From: a virus
Direction: 5' to 3' (one strand)
Virus record (IMG/VR): IMGVR_UViG_3300042939_000765
Location: 1-29,860 of that record
DNA: 29,860 nt
In this document: positions 28,236 to 29,860 of the stretch, in pieces
Layout: the number at the start of each line of letters is the position of its first letter
Numbering within the stretch: the first letter of the stretch is position 1
Position numbers and translations under genes: made by a program
Notes under the pieces: generated by a model
What the model was told of the DNA's origin: nothing
The model's database searches: none
The model's input: only the letters and a program-made list of their open reading frames with translations

Positions 28236-28249
28236 TAACCCTGTAAAAT
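28233..28249 (+). promoter_or_regulatory. TAATAACCCTGTAAA element
   Basis: TAATAACCCTGTAAAAT starts at the stop of the 53-aa gene and lies 7 bases before the ATG at 28257. A second A/T-rich box (AATAATACTT) follows. It is another copy of the recurring element, with no Shine-Dalgarno sequence. Confidence 0.4.
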
Positions 28250-28256
28250 AATACTT

Positions 28257-29860
28257 ATGGCTTATACCGCAAACAAGAAGCCCGGAGGGCTGACCCAAGC
28301 ATCCTCACTGGCTAATGGCGACAATGTGGTCGTCGACCAGAGTGGCGACGTGAAACGGGCTACTTTGGAGCAAGTCGAGGCTAAAGTGTTCTCCTCCAAG
28401 ACAGCCAAAAGTCCCGTCGATGGGACCGAGGTGGTGATCGTCCGGCAAACCGACAATGCGCTCCGCCAAGTGGCTTTGGACAATATCGTCAAACCGTTGC
28501 TCATCACCAACGCGATGGTGAGCAACTCGGCGGATATCGTCGATTCCAAGCTGGCCCAGATAACTTCATCCAACAAAGTCGCCAACTCAGCCACCACGGC
28601 AACCAGCGCCAATACAGCCAGTGCCATCGTGGCCCGTGACGGCAGCGGAAACTTCAATGCCGGAACCATCACCGCAACTTTGTCCGGCAACGCTTCCACG
28701 GCGACAAATCTTTCCTCCAACCGCACTTTTGCCCTAACTGGTGATGTCACTGGCTCGGTCTCGAGCGATCTTTCCAGTGGGGCGAGTATCGCCACATCGA
28801 TTGCGGCTGGAACGATTGTTGATACCGACATCAGCGGCTCGGCCGGAATCACCCTCTCCAAATTGGCAACAGGGGCGTTGCCTACGGGTATCACCGTAGC
28901 TTCCGCCAACATCGTCAACGGCACCATTGTCGACGCCGATGTCGCCTCCAACGCAGCAATTACCCATAGCAAGCTGGCCAACATCACGGCAGGCCAAGTG
29001 TTGTTGGGCAACGCCTCGAACGTGCCGACCGCCACCGCTTTGTCCGGCGATGTCACGGTAAACAGTTCTGGGGTCACGGCAATCGGCACGGGGGTCATCG
29101 TGAACACGGACATTAATGCCTTGGCGGCGATTGATGGGTCCAAGATCGCACCGAACTTCGGGGCATCAATCGTTTCAGGGGGGAGAATTACACTTAACGG
29201 AGCGTCTGCGGGCGGTGTCGGCACTATAACAAGCACCAGTAGCGGCGCTTTCGGGCCGGGCGTCACTCTGACCAACACTGCCGCAGATTCAACTTCGCCT
29301 AACATTGTTTTAAGTAAATTCCGTGGAGCCGGTGCGGCTACTGACGCAGACTCCTCGGGACGTTTCGTTTGGCAGGCTTCGGATGGAACCAACTCCATCC
29401 AGCATTCGATGATCGACGCAAAAGTCGATGGTGCCCCATCAACAGGTTCTTTGTCGGGGCGCTTGGAGTTTTACACCCGCGCAACGACGGGCAATCTGAG
29501 TGAAAAGATGCGGATCAATTCCGTGGGTAATGTCGGCATCGGAAAAAACAATCCCGCGACACGGCTTGATGTCAACGGAACGGTAACGGCTACGGCCTTT
29601 GCCGGACCGTTGACGGGGAATGTGACAGGGAATGTGACGGGGAACGTGACGGGGAATTTGACTGGAACAGCCAGTGCCATTGCGGATGGCAGCGTCAGCA
29701 CGGCGAAGATTGTGGATGGTGCCGTGAACAACGCCAAACTTTCCTCAACGCTCGATCTTAGCAGCAAAACGGTGACGCTGCCTGCTGGAAACATAACGGC
29801 TGACAAACTTAGCACGTCAGCCACGGCCGGAACCGGCGTGGGCTATGTGCGACAGACCGG
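28257..29860 (+). CDS. Tail fibre, partial (window ends inside it; at least 534 aa)
   Basis: Begins MAYTANKKPGGLTQASSLAN, then GDNVVVDQSGDVKRATLEQV, a fibre N-terminus related to the DELIIQQ...KRATA segments of the giant fibre. It continues with repeated A-x-I-x-x-SKL units (AAITHSKLANITAGQVLLGN) and IVARDGSGNFNAGTI, then a NVGIGKNNPATRLDVNG fibre-tip segment and four VTGN-type units. The frame is open to the window end, so no stop is seen. It is probably another receptor-binding fibre. Confidence 0.85.
   Translation, partial: MAYTANKKPGGLTQASSLANGDNVVVDQSGDVKRATLEQVEAKVFSSKTAKSPVDGTEVVIVRQTDNALRQVALDNIVKPLLITNAMVSNSADIVDSKLAQITSSNKVANSATTATSANTASAIVARDGSGNFNAGTITATLSGNASTATNLSSNRTFALTGDVTGSVSSDLSSGASIATSIAAGTIVDTDISGSAGITLSKLATGALPTGITVASANIVNGTIVDADVASNAAITHSKLANITAGQVLLGNASNVPTATALSGDVTVNSSGVTAIGTGVIVNTDINALAAIDGSKIAPNFGASIVSGGRITLNGASAGGVGTITSTSSGAFGPGVTLTNTAADSTSPNIVLSKFRGAGAATDADSSGRFVWQASDGTNSIQHSMIDAKVDGAPSTGSLSGRLEFYTRATTGNLSEKMRINSVGNVGIGKNNPATRLDVNGTVTATAFAGPLTGNVTGNVTGNVTGNLTGTASAIADGSVSTAKIVDGAVNNAKLSSTLDLSSKTVTLPAGNITADKLSTSATAGTGVGYVRQT
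29610..29669 (+). repeat. 12-bp tandem repeat (coding)
   Basis: Five units of the type GTGACGGGGAAT (TTGACGGGGAAT, GTGACAGGGAAT, GTGACGGGGAAC, GTGACGGGGAAT, TTGACTGGAACA) encode LTGN-VTGN-VTGN-VTGN-LTGT in the last fibre. The unit length is a multiple of three, so copy changes keep the frame. Confidence 0.85.

Noticed and set aside
28262-29398. Minus-strand open frame of 378 codons
   Set aside because: Antisense to the last fibre gene, whose forward protein has clear fibre motifs; the reverse protein is A/V/P/T-rich low-complexity sequence.

Overview
The window is the integrase end plus most of the virion, lysis and fibre region of a temperate, short-tailed (podovirus-like) bacteriophage or prophage. 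I see no tape-measure gene, tail sheath or tail-tube/chaperone pair. The chain of large terminase, portal, scaffold, capsid and many fibre-like genes fits a podovirus. The DNA is GC-rich. The C-terminal half of the integrase (Arg-I box, LRHSF box, KHY tyrosine box, then an AEEWFNISP tail) resembles tyrosine recombinases common in Verrucomicrobia and related PVC bacteria, so I infer such a host. That assignment rests on recalled family resemblance, not on a search.

Layout. (1) 1-1879, minus strand: an integrase, a ribbon-helix-helix-like protein, a strong terminator and a second small RHH-like protein. (2) 1880-2067: a non-coding switch region with a tRNA-T-arm-like sequence (candidate attP core) and two pairs of inverted repeats. 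(3) 2068-10372, plus strand: large terminase, small and large fibre or spike-like proteins, two glycosyltransferase-like genes flanking a PD-(D/E)XK nuclease of the I-Ssp6803I type, then the portal. (4) 10369-13522: an HNH-like small protein, a fibre operon and small partner proteins. (5) 13541-15124: lysis cassette (XhlA-like protein, LLH-type holin candidate, a second membrane protein, a small basic protein, a CHAP/NlpC-like endolysin). (6) 15143-18237: scaffold and major capsid protein; the capsid gene has its own promoter and lies between two hairpin terminators. (7) 18240-29860: small virion proteins, a 1550-residue collagen-like fibre, a duplicated small-gene cassette with a collapsed fibre remnant, a 942-residue tail hub/nozzle candidate, and a further fibre that runs off the window end.

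How the genes work together. Most plus-strand genes are tightly packed, with TAATG, ATGA or GTGA start/stop overlaps, implying long translationally coupled operons. Several intergenic junctions carry a recurring TAATAACC element just ahead of the start codon, while only a few genes have a clear Shine-Dalgarno sequence. Fibre-like genes are unusually numerous (at least five, plus one remnant). They share modules with each other and with the hub candidate, and three of them are followed by members of one small (54-59 aa) protein family. This fibre-plus-partner array, the glycosyltransferase/nuclease island between terminase and portal, and the TAATAACC element are the parts most worth following up. 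No replication genes, CI-type repressor, small terminase, tRNA genes, CRISPR array or insertion sequence were recognised.
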